A stretch of DNA of 64,000 nucleotides from Paenibacillus tritici (lineage in GTDB: Bacteria; Bacillota; Bacilli; Paenibacillales; Paenibacillaceae), in the NCBI RefSeq assembly GCF_013204885.1, contig NZ_JABMKX010000004.1, positions 62,001 to 126,000 on the forward strand, given 5' to 3'. The notes beneath the pieces are model-generated. The model did no database searches. It was not told the DNA's origin and saw only the letters and a program-made list of their open reading frames with translations. Position 1 is the first letter of the stretch; each line of letters starts with the position of its first letter. The translations under genes were made by a program, and so were the position numbers. Below are positions 25,098 through 36,176 of this stretch, in pieces.

Positions 25098-26849
25098 ATG
25101 AGCGCGCAATTACCGGAAGAAGTGCGGTCGATAGAGCAGTTACGTGAGAAATGGAAAAATCCAGAGGTGGTTTCGGGTTCCGAAGTCCTCCTGCGCAGTC
25201 TTGTACTGGAAGGTGTAGATACTGTATTTGGATACCCCGGCGGTGCTGTGCTCTATATCTATGATGCTCTTTATGGATTCGACGATTTCAATCATATTCT
25301 GACACGCCATGAGCAGGGAGCGATCCATGCGGCTGACGGGTACGCCAGAGCGAGCGGTAAAGTTGGCGTATGTATTGCCACTTCAGGCCCGGGGGCAACC
25401 AATCTGGTGACAGGAATCGCTACAGCTTTTATGGATTCGGTTCCGCTGGTGGTCATTACCGGTAACGTATTCTCCAGCCTGATTGGCACAGATGCTTTTC
25501 AGGAAGCGGATATTACCGGGATAACGATGCCGATTACGAAGCACAGCTATCTGGTACGGGATGTTGAGGACCTGCCGCGCATTATTCATGAAGCCTTCCA
25601 TATTGCGAATACGGGACGCAAGGGTCCGGTACTGATTGATATTCCGAAGGATGTATCGGCGGCGATGACATTGTTCACTCCGGCAGAACAGCAAGGGGTC
25701 AACCTTCGAGGTTACAATCCGCGCACGGTTCCGAATAAGCTGCAGTTGGATAAGCTGGTGAAGGCGATTGAGGCAGCGGAGCGTCCGATTATTATTGCAG
25801 GCGGCGGAGTTATCTACTCTGGAGCGCATGAGTCCATGTATGAATTCGTGAAGCGCACGGAGATTCCAATTACTACTACATTGCTGGGCCTGGGATGTTA
25901 CCCGAGCGGCGAAGACTTATGGATGGGAATGCCGGGAATGCACGGCACATACACCGCCAATAATGCCATTCAGCAATGCGATCTGCTGATTAATATCGGT
26001 GCCCGGTTCGATGACCGCGTAACCGGCAAGCTGGACGGCTTCGCTCCCAAAGCGAAGATTGTGCATATCGATATTGATCCGGCCGAGATCGGCAAGAATG
26101 TAGCAACTAATATTCCCATTGTGGGCGATGTTAAGACGGTTCTGGAGATGCTGAACCCGGATGTGAAGCGCGCTTCGAAGGCTGATGCCTGGAGAACACA
26201 GATTGCCCAGTGGAAGCTGGACCAGCCGTACCGGTACAAGGATTCGGAGACAGAGCTGAAGCCGCAATGGGTGATCCAGATGATTAATGACACCACCAAT
26301 GGCGAAGCGATTGTGACTACAGACGTAGGCCAGCATCAGATGTGGGCTGCTCAATATTACAAGTTCAACCATCCGCGTTCATGGATTACTTCGGGCGGCC
26401 TTGGAACCATGGGCTTCGGATTCCCGTCGGCGATCGGGGCCCAAATGGCCCATCCGCAGCGGCTCGTAGTCTCCATTAATGGTGACGGCGGGATGCAGAT
26501 GTGTTCCCAGGAGCTTGCCATCTGCGCGATCAATAAGATTCCGGTCAAAATTGTTGTAATCAACAATGAGGTGCTCGGAATGGTCCGTCAGTGGCAGAAC
26601 CTGATCTATGAGAAGCGTTACAGCTATACCGATCTGGCCGGCAGCCCGGACTTTGTGAAGCTGGCTGAGGCTTACGGTGTGAAGGGCCTGCGGGCAACGA
26701 ACAAGGAAGAAGCCAGCGCCGCCTGGAAAGAAGCTATGGAAACACCTGGACCCGTCCTGGTAGAATTCGTTGTCCCGAAAGACGAGAATGTCTACCCGAT
26801 GGTAACCCAAGGGTCTACCATTGATCAAATGCTGATGGGGGATGAATAA
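25098..26849 (+). CDS. ilvB: Acetolactate synthase, large (catalytic) subunit
   Basis: A 583-aa thiamine-diphosphate enzyme that makes acetolactate or acetohydroxybutyrate, the first common step of valine, leucine and isoleucine synthesis. It has the N-terminal catalytic glutamate in [15 protein letters not shown] ... [15 protein letters not shown], and the diphosphate/Mg motif [13 protein letters not shown] ... [11 protein letters not shown]. Start ATG 25098 with AAGGGAGG upstream; earlier in-frame codons from 25062 lack a ribosome site. First gene after the T-box; ilvN follows at once. Confidence 0.97.
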   Translation: MSAQLPEEVRSIEQLREKWKNPEVVSGSEVLLRSLVLEGVDTVFGYPGGAVLYIYDALYGFDDFNHILTRHEQGAIHAADGYARASGKVGVCIATSGPGATNLVTGIATAFMDSVPLVVITGNVFSSLIGTDAFQEADITGITMPITKHSYLVRDVEDLPRIIHEAFHIANTGRKGPVLIDIPKDVSAAMTLFTPAEQQGVNLRGYNPRTVPNKLQLDKLVKAIEAAERPIIIAGGGVIYSGAHESMYEFVKRTEIPITTTLLGLGCYPSGEDLWMGMPGMHGTYTANNAIQQCDLLINIGARFDDRVTGKLDGFAPKAKIVHIDIDPAEIGKNVATNIPIVGDVKTVLEMLNPDVKRASKADAWRTQIAQWKLDQPYRYKDSETELKPQWVIQMINDTTNGEAIVTTDVGQHQMWAAQYYKFNHPRSWITSGGLGTMGFGFPSAIGAQMAHPQRLVVSINGDGGMQMCSQELAICAINKIPVKIVVINNEVLGMVRQWQNLIYEKRYSYTDLAGSPDFVKLAEAYGVKGLRATNKEEASAAWKEAMETPGPVLVEFVVPKDENVYPMVTQGSTIDQMLMGDE

Positions 26850-26854
26850 CAGTG

Positions 26855-27334
26855 ATGAGACATACGATTGCTGTGCTTGTAAATGACCAGCCTGGCGTGC
26901 TGCAGCGGGTATCCGGATTATTCGGCCGCCGGGGGTTCAATATTGAGAGTATTACGGTTGGGCAATCCGAAGAGGTCGGATTGTCCCGGATGGTCATAGT
27001 AACATTAGGTGATCAGCATACTCTGGAGCAGATCGAGAAGCAGCTCTACAAGCTGATTGATGTAATCAAGGTGGTTGATCTGGGTTCCAAGCCTATGGTT
27101 GCCCGTGAGCTGGCGCTTATTAAGGTCAAGGCAGAGCCGTCCGAGCGGCCTGAGATTATGGGCGTAGTCGAGACCTTCCGTGCCTCGGTAGTAGATATCG
27201 GTACGGCAAGCCTGCTGGTGCAGGTAGTCGGAGAGACTACCAAAATCGATGCAATGATTGAGCTGCTGAAGCCTTATGGCATTAAGGAGCTGTCCCGGAC
27301 AGGAGTAACGGCGATGATCCGCGGGAATGCCTGA
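26855..27334 (+). CDS. ilvN: Acetolactate synthase, small (regulatory) subunit
   Basis: A 159-aa regulatory subunit. The N-terminal ACT domain (HTIAVLVNDQPGVLQRVSGL, valine-binding in relatives) is followed by the C-terminal ALS small-subunit domain. It activates IlvB and confers feedback inhibition. A GTG at 26852, 9 nt after GGGGGA, is an equally possible start that adds one residue. Confidence 0.96.
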   Translation: MRHTIAVLVNDQPGVLQRVSGLFGRRGFNIESITVGQSEEVGLSRMVIVTLGDQHTLEQIEKQLYKLIDVIKVVDLGSKPMVARELALIKVKAEPSERPEIMGVVETFRASVVDIGTASLLVQVVGETTKIDAMIELLKPYGIKELSRTGVTAMIRGNA

Positions 27335-27406
27335 TCGTCACAATTTACAGCTTTAACGAATTACTGCTTGTGTGCATTAATTTAATTAAGATTAGGACAG
27401 ACTTTG

Positions 27407-27489
27407 CCCGCTAAAGAGCGGGGGCTTGAGGAGCACGCTATAATAGAATAAGCCTAACAGGAGAGTGTTCTTGAAGCACCCGCTCTTTA
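27407..27489 (+). promoter_or_regulatory. Competing RNA pairings between ilvN and ilvC
   Basis: AGCGGG at 27417-27422 can pair locally with CCCGCT (27407-27412), or as part of TAAAGAGCGGG (27412-27422) with the perfect 11-nt complement CCCGCTCTTTA at 27479-27489. A TATAAT at 27439-27444 lies between the arms but has no good -35. It may be a processing, stability or attenuation element in the 190-nt gap before ilvC. Confidence 0.45.
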
Positions 27490-27507
27490 CGATGGGTCCC
27501 AAATTAA

Positions 27508-28515
<1,008 letters not shown>

Positions 28516-28559
28516 AATCATATACTTAAGAATACAAGTAACCATAGTGTGATTCTCAG

Positions 28560-28587
28560 ATGCGGCCGTAATTTTGCGGGCCGCATT
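28560..28587 (+). other. Hairpin between ilvC and leuA
   Basis: ATGCGGCC / GGCCGCAT, 8 bp with a 12-nt loop, followed by only TTTGAGG. A weak terminator or an mRNA stability element; it could reduce leuA expression relative to ilvC. Confidence 0.45.
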
Positions 28588-28623
28588 TGAGGGTTTATGG
28601 ACAATCTTCAGGAGGTGCTCAGC

Positions 28624-30165
28624 ATGCGGAAAATTTATGTGTTCGACACGACGCTGCGTGACGGGGAGCAGTCGCCGGGTGTGAACCTCAATACGCGTGA
28701 GAAGGTGGAAATTGCTTATCAGCTGGAGAAGCTGGGGATTGACCGGATGGAAGCAGGCTTCCCTGCGGCTTCGCCGGGAGATCTGGCTGCGGTTAACGCG
28801 GTAGCCAGAGCCGTCAAGAACGTTACGTTAATCGGTCTCTCCCGTTCCAGAGAGAGTGATATTGATGCGGTTAAGGAAGCGCTGCAGGGGGCACAGGACC
28901 CTTGTATTCATATTTTCCTGGCTACATCACCGATACACCGGCAGCACAAGCTGCGCATGGATAAGTCACAGGTGCTGGAAACGGCGCAGTCGGCTATCCG
29001 CTATGCCAAGAAGTATTTTCCCAAGCTGGAGTTCTCGCTGGAGGACGCCGGTCGTACCGAGCGTGATTTCATGGCAGAAATGGTAGCTATGGCGATCCGT
29101 GAGGGTGCGAATGTAGTGAATATTCCAGATACGGTAGGGTACCTGAATCCTTCGGAGTACGGCGCTATCTTCAAATTCCTGAAGGACACTGTTCCGGATA
29201 TCGAACGGGTTCAGCTTAGCGCCCATTGTCATAATGACCTCGGTATGGCCACTGCCAATACGCTGGCTGCGATTCAGAATGGTGCAGATCAGATTGAAGG
29301 CACGATCAACGGGATCGGGGAACGTGCAGGCAACACAGCGATTGAAGAGGTAGCATTGGCGCTGGAGACCCGGAGTGAATACTTCGGAGCCAGAACCTCT
29401 CTGGTCCTCTCGGAGATTTCCCGTACCAGCCGCTTGGTCAGCAAGCTAACCGGGATGGTAGTACCCGGGAACAAGGCCATCGTCGGCGCCAATGCCTTCG
29501 CCCATGAATCCGGGATTCATCAGGATGGTATGCTGAAGGAGAAGACCACCTACGAGATTATGACACCGGAGACCATTGGCCTCAAAGAAAGCAAGCTGGT
29601 GCTCGGCAAGCATTCCGGCCGTCATGCCTTCCGTGACAAGCTGAGTGATCTTGGCTATGAGGTCGCCGAGGAAGATCTGAATACTGCTTTTGCCAAGTTC
29701 AAGGATCTGGCGGACAAGAAAAAGGAAGTCTCGGATGAAGATATTCTGGCTCTCCTGGAAGAGAAGCTGATTGATACGCCTGAGACCTTCAGTCTGCAGA
29801 CCATATATGTTACGTATGGTAATGAGGCTACGCCAACAGCCAAAGTTATTATTAACGGGCAGGACCCGCAGCCGATTGTCGCTGTGGCTGAAGGCAACGG
29901 ATCGGTAGACGCGATCTATAATGCCATTGACCAGGCCACAGGGGAAGAAGTCACACTTGGGGATTATTCGATCAAAGCCGTCAGCCGGGGTAAGGATGCC
30001 CAGGGCGAGGTCCATGTCGTGCTCTCTCAAGGCGAGGTTGCTGCACAGGGCCGCGGACTTAGTACCGATATTCTGGAGGCAAGTGCCAGAGCCTATCTGG
30101 ATGCACTGAACAAGCTGATTGAGAAGCGTAAGACATACACCAAGCGGGAACATGCTAACCTGTAA
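28624..30165 (+). CDS. leuA: 2-isopropylmalate synthase
   Basis: A 513-aa enzyme condensing acetyl-CoA and 2-ketoisovalerate, the first committed step to leucine. The DRE-TIM catalytic domain has FDTTLRDGEQSPG at the N-terminus and the HCHNDLGMA metal site; the C-terminal allosteric (leucine-binding) LeuA dimer domain covers about 375-505. Start ATG 28624 with AGGAGGTG; upstream in-frame codons from 28597 cover that site. Last gene of the T-box operon. Confidence 0.97.
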   Translation: MRKIYVFDTTLRDGEQSPGVNLNTREKVEIAYQLEKLGIDRMEAGFPAASPGDLAAVNAVARAVKNVTLIGLSRSRESDIDAVKEALQGAQDPCIHIFLATSPIHRQHKLRMDKSQVLETAQSAIRYAKKYFPKLEFSLEDAGRTERDFMAEMVAMAIREGANVVNIPDTVGYLNPSEYGAIFKFLKDTVPDIERVQLSAHCHNDLGMATANTLAAIQNGADQIEGTINGIGERAGNTAIEEVALALETRSEYFGARTSLVLSEISRTSRLVSKLTGMVVPGNKAIVGANAFAHESGIHQDGMLKEKTTYEIMTPETIGLKESKLVLGKHSGRHAFRDKLSDLGYEVAEEDLNTAFAKFKDLADKKKEVSDEDILALLEEKLIDTPETFSLQTIYVTYGNEATPTAKVIINGQDPQPIVAVAEGNGSVDAIYNAIDQATGEEVTLGDYSIKAVSRGKDAQGEVHVVLSQGEVAAQGRGLSTDILEASARAYLDALNKLIEKRKTYTKREHANL

Positions 30166-30184
30166 TTGCTCAACAAACCTAAAT

Positions 30185-30234
30185 GAAGCTTCACCGGACC
30201 AGCACGACTTCTCCGGGGACAGCTTCTTTTTTTT
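30185..30234 (+). terminator. Terminator after leuA
   Basis: GAAGCT...CCGGA pairs with TCCGG...AGCTTC across a loop, then a run of eight T. Confidence 0.8.
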
Positions 30235-30638
30235 GTTCAACAATCTGTTGAAAATCTTTTTTTGGCGAGAATGCAGGCGGAGAATCCAGAATATCCTCTA
30301 TTGAAACAAGTTTGAGCGGAAAAAGTTTGAACAAGATTAGTCTGAAAAATGAATTTTAATTCACAAATTTTTATGGATTCCTCATATTATGCATTTGAAA
30401 CACCTTTTTTATCGTAAAAGGTGTTTATTTTTGTTTTTATCTATGATGTATCTCATAATCTTGTTCAGAAAATGTTCAGTAGCAGCCTTTACAGTTACAG
30501 AAGTGCTTTATTAGCGAAATGGAAGGTCCACATACATATCTGGGATAGGGGGACGATCGGGGAGAGGGCAAGAGATAGCGGGGAAATAGCCGCAGAGAAT
30601 AGTGAACGATTATAGCAAGAGAGAGAGGTAATAACTAT
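30235..30638. other. 404-nt AT-rich region before the surface protein gene
   Basis: A hairpin AAACACCTTTT / AAAAGGTGTTT at 30398-30426 followed by ATTTTTGTTTTT looks like a second terminator or an attenuator in the leader of the surface protein gene. The sequence is clearly more AT-rich than the ilv-leu operon. No gene is supported here. Confidence 0.5.
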
Positions 30639-33600
30639 ATGAAGAAAAAGACAATTGGCGCTTGGATTATTGTAGTCATGCTATTTACACAGTTTGCCAA
30701 CAGTTTTGGTCTCATCTCGCAGGTTAATGCGGGGGGGACAGAGATAACAGATCCACTTATTACAAGTGTGACTATGTCAGTCTATGACAATGGTGTTCCT
30801 GTAACGGATGTAGTCTACAAGCAGGGAGCTGAAGTTAAACTTACCTATAATTGGGAGCTTCCAGATAACCACAATTATAAAGGGGGGGATACATACTCCT
30901 TTGATTTGCCGGACAAATTTGTGCTCGCTTCAGATATTAAAAATGTACCACTTCAGGCTGACGGAATGGACCTAGGGTACTTCGATGTACTTAAAGGCAG
31001 CCCGAACAAGGTTGTAATGACCTTGGGCAATGAAGTTGATAAGTTCTTCGGAGTGCATGGTGCCTTTACAATCAAAACCTCCTTTGATATGACCAAATTT
31101 ACTGAAACAACGGTACAGACGATTGTTTTCCCTATTGACGGAGGCAATCAGACAGTTACAATTACTTTCGAGCCTAAAGTAGACTCGACAATCTCCAAAA
31201 GCGGTGTTCCTAAAGGAACTAACTCAGGTAACGTAAATGCTAAACAAATTGTTTGGAGTGTGGATGTAAATAAAGTATTGGATAGTGTCTATGGAGCTAA
31301 TGTCATGGATACGATTCCTGCAGGTCTGACTTTGACCAATCCGCTGGATGTGAAGGTATATGATCTGAATGTGAAGCTGAACGGATCAGTTACTCTAGGG
31401 TCTCAAATTTCAAGCTCTAAATATTCCGTTACAACTCCTTCGGGTAATCTGAATGTCGCATTCAATGACTCGCCAATAACTGGAGCTTACCGTGTTCAGT
31501 TCACGACCGATATCACGGATGCAACGAAAACAAGCTTTACGAATAATGCTTCATTTAGTGGAACAAACTTAGATCCTGTTCCTGCATCAGCAACAGTGAA
31601 AGTTACTAGAGGGGCTTATCTGGACAAGAAATCATCTGATTATAATTCTGCAACTCAGGTAACTTACTGGGAGATCAATTATAACTATAATGAGTCATCG
31701 GTCCTCAAAGATGATGCTGTGTTAAAGGATTATTTCAATGACTCACAGGAATTAGTACAGGGCTCCGTAAAGGTATTTCCCGTAAGTTTCCTGAACAGTG
31801 CGGCAGGAACAGTTGGAACCAATGAGGTCAGTAATTATACTGTCACTCCAGCAACCCAGCCAGGGAAGAACGGATTTGAACTGAAGTTCAATGAAAATAT
31901 CAACAGTGCCTACCAAATCCAATACCAGACAAAGGCGATTAACCGAGTTGAAGGACCCGAGACTATTAAGAATTCGGTTACTTCTGGATCTACAACTATA
32001 GAAAAAGAAAAAACTATTAATCAGGTGATTATTAATAAGTCTGCAAAAGTAAACTACAACAGCAAAAAGGTTACTTGGACAGTGGCTATTAATGGTGACA
32101 GCCATACGATGGAAAATGTAGTGGTTAAGGATGTTTTCACCAATAAAGGACTGGAAATTATTCCTGGAACTATTGTTGTTAAGCAAGGTACATCTACGAT
32201 CACCACGGGTTATGCTATTGAGAATCTAGTTAATACTACAGGTTTTGATGTTGTATTCAGTTCACCAATCACTGGACCATATACCATAAGCTATGATACT
32301 TATTTTGATAATAAGTGGTTGAACTACGATTGGCTTACAAACGATGCCAACTTTGAGAATCAAGCGAAGGTGGAATGGAATTATCCTGGTTCCTCGGTAG
32401 TTAAAACAAAAACTGTAACTGCAAACTTCAATCCTAACCCTGAAGAGAAAGCCAACGGTTATAAGAGTGGAAGCTACAATGCACAAGAAAAGGAAATTAC
32501 TTGGACGGTTGGGGTGAACTATAACCGGCATTCACTTACAAATGCTAAAGTAATAGATAAATTGCAGGATAATCAAAAATTCGTGCCTTCTTCTGTGGAA
32601 ATATACTCTATGAATGTTAACGGAAATGGAACTTATTCCCCAGGGTCAATTAAGCTTGTCCCTGATACAGATTATAATGTTACCTATAATGAAGTGAGCA
32701 AACAGCTGCAAATAGATTTCACAAAAACGATCACAATGGGTTATATTATTACTTTTAAAACAAGCCTTAAAGGCCAATTGATTAACACATCAACGATGAA
32801 CAACACTGCCAACCTGTATAGTGGTACAAAAGAGGAGTCCAAAGATCTCACGGCCTCGCTCAATATTCCCAAAGCCGGCGAATATGTTACAAAGTCGGGT
32901 ACACAGAACAATTTGAACATTAAATGGACTGTGAATATTAACCACAATCAGTCTTACATTGAGTCAGCCAAAATAGTAGATGATCCAAGTAACAATCAAA
33001 TCCTTCTTCCGGAATCGTTCAAACTGTATGGTACTACAGTCGATTCGGTAGGTACTGTTAGTAAGGTGTCTACACCGCTAACTAAAGGAACAGATTATGA
33101 TCTGGTCATCACTACAGACCCTGAGTTTGGTAAACAACAGTTTGTACTCAGTTTCAAGGCTCCTATAGAGAAACCATATATTTTGGAGTATGAGTCACTG
33201 ATTGTAGCCAACAACAAGGACACAGTGTCCAATGTAGTGAATATAAGTGGCGAAAACTCAACTACGATTACCAAACAAACCAGCAAGGATGTTACAGTCG
33301 CACTGTCTGACGCAGATGGAGTGGGAACAGGCATTAGAAAAAACCTGAAGGTTGTTAAAGTGGATTCGGCCAATCCTTCCGACAAGTTAATTGGTGCAAC
33401 ATTTGCACTTTATCGCAAAGCTGGGGGAACAGAAGCTGTCTTTAACACACTTACCACCGATATCAACGGGGAAATAACCTTTAAGAATCTATGGCCGGGA
33501 ACGTATACGCTGCAGGAAATTGCTGCGCCAACTGGTTATAATCTCGATTCTACCCGTCATCCGGTCACTTTTGATTCCACACTGGAAACGACTGTGACTG

Positions 33601-34628
33601 TGAAAAACCAGAAGACAGTAATAGCAACACCGGCGCCTACAGCAACACCGGTACCAACAGCAACACCAACAACAGCACCGACATCAACACCAACAACAGC
33701 ACCGACAGCAACGCCAACAACAGCACCGACAGCAACGCCAACAACAGCACCGACAGCAACACCAACAACGGCACCGACAGCAACACCAACACCAGTACCA
33801 ACATCAACACCAGTACCAACATCAACACCAGTACCAACAGCAACACCGGTACCAACAGCAACACCAGTACCAACAGCAACACCAGTACCAACAGCAACAC
33901 CGGTACCAACATCAACACCGGTACCAACATCAACACCAGTACCAACATCAACACCAGTACCAACATCAACACCAGTACCAACATCAACACCAGTACCAAC
34001 ATCAACACCAGTACCAACATCACCGCCGGTGTATTCCACACCGACGCCTGTAACATCAAGTGTGCCTGGAGTTGTCGGTACACCAACACCGGCACCATCT
34101 GCAACACCAGCGCCAACAGCTACTCCGGATGCTTCAAGCACGCCTGGAGCAACTGCAACACCGTTGGTGACGCCATCAGCAACACCAGTTCAGCCTGGAA
34201 CGGTCAGCACACCGACACCGCAAGCTACACAGGTGACTACGATTGAGGATATCCCTATCGAAGGTGAGATTCCACTGGGTGGCATTCCTAGCATCGGCGA
34301 GGAGCCTGAGCATGGTAAGGTAACGATCACACCGGATGGCAAATGGATCTATACTCCTGATCCTGGTTACACTGGCAAGGATAAATTCACGATCGTAGTT
34401 ACGGATGAGGATGGCAACGAGGAAGAGATTACGATTGAAGTTGGAGTCGATGAAGTGCCTAAGGGCACGGTTACAGAACCATCGGACAACGGCGGCAACG
34501 ATGGACTTCCCGGCAAGCTTCCACAGACCGGAGAAGAAAGTCCTCTCCCGCTGTATCTGACTGGCGGCGGATTGATTCTTCTGGGAGTTCTGCTTTCTAG
34601 AAGATTCAATGCCCGTAAGAAAATGTAA
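30639..34628 (+). CDS. Large LPXTG-anchored surface protein (adhesin-like)
   Basis: A 1329-aa secreted wall protein. In order: signal peptide (about 1-31, KKKTIGAWIIVVMLFTQFAN...); a chain of beta-rich collagen-binding/Cna-B-like modules with repeated WTV.(I/V)N.(D/N).H motifs (about 60-890, for example TWTVAINGDSHTMENVVVKD); a SpaA/prealbumin-like domain (about 895-990, KVVKVDSANPSDKLIGATF ... TLQEIAAPTGYNL); a Thr/Pro stalk of TAPTATPT and PVPT(S/A)T repeats (about 994-1128); a cadherin-like domain (about 1205-1275); the sortase signal LPQTG at 1294-1298, a hydrophobic helix and RRFNARKK. Likely adhesion to host or plant matrix. No sortase gene is nearby. The gene is AT-richer than its neighbours. 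Confidence 0.9.
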   Translation: MKKKTIGAWIIVVMLFTQFANSFGLISQVNAGGTEITDPLITSVTMSVYDNGVPVTDVVYKQGAEVKLTYNWELPDNHNYKGGDTYSFDLPDKFVLASDIKNVPLQADGMDLGYFDVLKGSPNKVVMTLGNEVDKFFGVHGAFTIKTSFDMTKFTETTVQTIVFPIDGGNQTVTITFEPKVDSTISKSGVPKGTNSGNVNAKQIVWSVDVNKVLDSVYGANVMDTIPAGLTLTNPLDVKVYDLNVKLNGSVTLGSQISSSKYSVTTPSGNLNVAFNDSPITGAYRVQFTTDITDATKTSFTNNASFSGTNLDPVPASATVKVTRGAYLDKKSSDYNSATQVTYWEINYNYNESSVLKDDAVLKDYFNDSQELVQGSVKVFPVSFLNSAAGTVGTNEVSNYTVTPATQPGKNGFELKFNENINSAYQIQYQTKAINRVEGPETIKNSVTSGSTTIEKEKTINQVIINKSAKVNYNSKKVTWTVAINGDSHTMENVVVKDVFTNKGLEIIPGTIVVKQGTSTITTGYAIENLVNTTGFDVVFSSPITGPYTISYDTYFDNKWLNYDWLTNDANFENQAKVEWNYPGSSVVKTKTVTANFNPNPEEKANGYKSGSYNAQEKEITWTVGVNYNRHSLTNAKVIDKLQDNQKFVPSSVEIYSMNVNGNGTYSPGSIKLVPDTDYNVTYNEVSKQLQIDFTKTITMGYIITFKTSLKGQLINTSTMNNTANLYSGTKEESKDLTASLNIPKAGEYVTKSGTQNNLNIKWTVNINHNQSYIESAKIVDDPSNNQILLPESFKLYGTTVDSVGTVSKVSTPLTKGTDYDLVITTDPEFGKQQFVLSFKAPIEKPYILEYESLIVANNKDTVSNVVNISGENSTTITKQTSKDVTVALSDADGVGTGIRKNLKVVKVDSANPSDKLIGATFALYRKAGGTEAVFNTLTTDINGEITFKNLWPGTYTLQEIAAPTGYNLDSTRHPVTFDSTLETTVTVKNQKTVIATPAPTATPVPTATPTTAPTSTPTTAPTATPTTAPTATPTTAPTATPTTAPTATPTPVPTSTPVPTSTPVPTATPVPTATPVPTATPVPTATPVPTSTPVPTSTPVPTSTPVPTSTPVPTSTPVPTSTPVPTSPPVYSTPTPVTSSVPGVVGTPTPAPSATPAPTATPDASSTPGATATPLVTPSATPVQPGTVSTPTPQATQVTTIEDIPIEGEIPLGGIPSIGEEPEHGKVTITPDGKWIYTPDPGYTGKDKFTIVVTDEDGNEEEITIEVGVDEVPKGTVTEPSDNGGNDGLPGKLPQTGEESPLPLYLTGGGLILLGVLLSRRFNARKKM
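33630..34022 (+). repeat. Pro/Thr stalk-encoding tandem repeats inside the surface protein gene
   Basis: First part: about 24-nt units (ACAGCACCGACAGCAACGCC-like, encoding TAPTATPT). Second part: 18-nt units (CCAGTACCAACATCAACA, encoding PVPTST), about 13 copies, several identical. In-frame unit lengths mean copy-number change alters stalk length without frameshift. Confidence 0.9.
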
Positions 34629-34675
34629 GATATCTCTTAGTACGAGACAGCGACAAAGGGAATAGGGCAACATAC

Positions 34676-34707
34676 AAAGACACCCGCAGAAGGCTGCGGG
34701 TGTCTTT
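34676..34707. terminator. Bidirectional terminator between the surface protein gene and the response regulator gene
   Basis: A perfect 14-bp stem AAAGACACCCGCAG / CTGCGGGTGTCTTT with an AAGG loop, T-rich on both sides, lies between two convergent genes. Confidence 0.9.
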
Positions 34708-34724
34708 GCTCTTTTATAAGAAAA

Positions 34725-35873
34725 TTACATACTTCGGAGGTTAAGATGTCTCCATTCATCATACCAGCGCTTAATGTTGGCAGGCGGTTCTACGCTGAGT
34801 TCCCGGCTCAGAAGATCCGTCAGAATATGATACTGCTCCTCTACTGCCGAACGCTCACCAATGCTGCTATAGACCTTCATCAATCCCAAGTGGCCCTGTT
34901 CAAAATATGGCTGAAGCTGAACCACCCGCTGGTACACGGTTACCGCTTCCGCGATCCGGCCGCTGCTGATATAGAATTCAGCGATTCCCATGGCATGATG
35001 CAGCCAGATGGTCCGCAGCCGCTGCCGTTCACCTTCGGCCCATAAATAATCGTAATCGTTCAGATAGTCACCGGAGTAAAAATCAAACAACCGCTGATGT
35101 TCTTCGAAGTTGTCCTTATTTATGGCATCCTGGGTAAGAATGCCCTTCTCCCATTCATAGCTGTCGATCAGCAGGCTGCCCGTTTCCAGAGTGTAACCTT
35201 CACCCCCGCTGACATTGCTGATCTGCAGATCAATCTCTGCCTGCTTGAGGCATTGCCGAACCTGATATATCGTTGTATAAAGATGGGTAGAGGCCTTCTT
35301 GGCATTGAAATCCGGCCATAGCAGATCGGTTAAGGTATCTTTGCTGACAAAACGGTTGCGGTTATGAAATAAATAAGCGAATAATTCCTGTGCCTTGGAA
35401 GTACGCCAGCGAACATTGGGCAGCGGCTGGCCGTTTCGTTCAAACCGTAAAGACTGGAAGCTGCGGATCATTACCGTCTCAATAGGCTTGCGGGAATCCT
35501 GTTGTGTATTGCTCATACGTTGCTCCAGCCGTTCGATGGTCTTCAGCAGACGGCCCCGCTGTACCGGCTTCAGAACATAGTCGAGCGCATACAGCTCAAA
35601 CGCCTCGATGGCGTAGCTGTTATGCGCAGTAACAAAAACAATGCTTGCCTGTGGACATAATCTTTGCATCGCCTCGGCAGCCTGAACCCCGTTCATCTCG
35701 GGCATATCAATATCGAGGAAAATAACATCAGGGCTGAGCTGTGAAGCCGCACGGACCGCCTCGGAAGGATCCGTATAAGCAGCGATTACATTTATGGTAG
35801 TCAGTTCCTCCAGCATCATTTTCAGCTTCATGAGAGCAAGCCGTTCATCATCTACCAGCAGGGCTTGAATCAT
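34725..35873 (-). CDS. Response regulator with BTAD transcriptional activator domain
   Basis: A 382-aa regulator. The receiver domain (1-120) has the phospho-acceptor Asp54 in VIFLDIDMPEMNG, the acidic pocket DDE at 8-10 and Lys in YVLKPVQRG. A winged-helix OmpR-like DNA-binding domain (about 140-235, WRTSKAQELFAYLFHNRN) and a TPR-like bacterial transcriptional activation domain (about 240-375) follow, the layout seen in SARP-like activators fused to receivers. No kinase gene is adjacent. It converges on the surface protein gene; a regulatory link is possible but unsupported. Confidence 0.88.
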   Translation of the reverse strand: MIQALLVDDERLALMKLKMMLEELTTINVIAAYTDPSEAVRAASQLSPDVIFLDIDMPEMNGVQAAEAMQRLCPQASIVFVTAHNSYAIEAFELYALDYVLKPVQRGRLLKTIERLEQRMSNTQQDSRKPIETVMIRSFQSLRFERNGQPLPNVRWRTSKAQELFAYLFHNRNRFVSKDTLTDLLWPDFNAKKASTHLYTTIYQVRQCLKQAEIDLQISNVSGGEGYTLETGSLLIDSYEWEKGILTQDAINKDNFEEHQRLFDFYSGDYLNDYDYLWAEGERQRLRTIWLHHAMGIAEFYISSGRIAEAVTVYQRVVQLQPYFEQGHLGLMKVYSSIGERSAVEEQYHILTDLLSRELSVEPPANIKRWYDEWRHLNLRSM

Positions 35874-36176
35874 TTCTATCCCACCACTTCATTAAGGAAT
35901 GTTGTCTTCTCATAGGTTGATAAGGTGTATTCTACCGCATTACGTCGCAGATTGGACAGAATTTGGAAAATTATTTTCTAATCGGATAGATTGAGCGGGT
36001 ACAACCTATAATGTTAGCATAATTCGACAAGGATGCTGGTTTTCCTCCCTTGGAACTGCTGCAGACGTTGATTTTTAATCGGGATGTAGCTTTTATAAAA
36101 ATAATTTAAAAACCCTGCAGGGGAACCCTGGGCTCCGGCGTCTAACGTTATGTAACTGAAGGAGGGAAGAACGACC

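Noticed and set aside
33557..34141. 194-codon minus-strand frame with VGTGVDVGT repeats
   Set aside because: Mirror of the PVPT repeat DNA of the surface protein gene; repeats keep all frames open.
36007..36012. TATAAT as promoter of the ECF sigma gene
   Set aside because: No acceptable -35 at 16-18 nt, and ECF-type GGAAC/CGT pairs nearby have wrong spacing.
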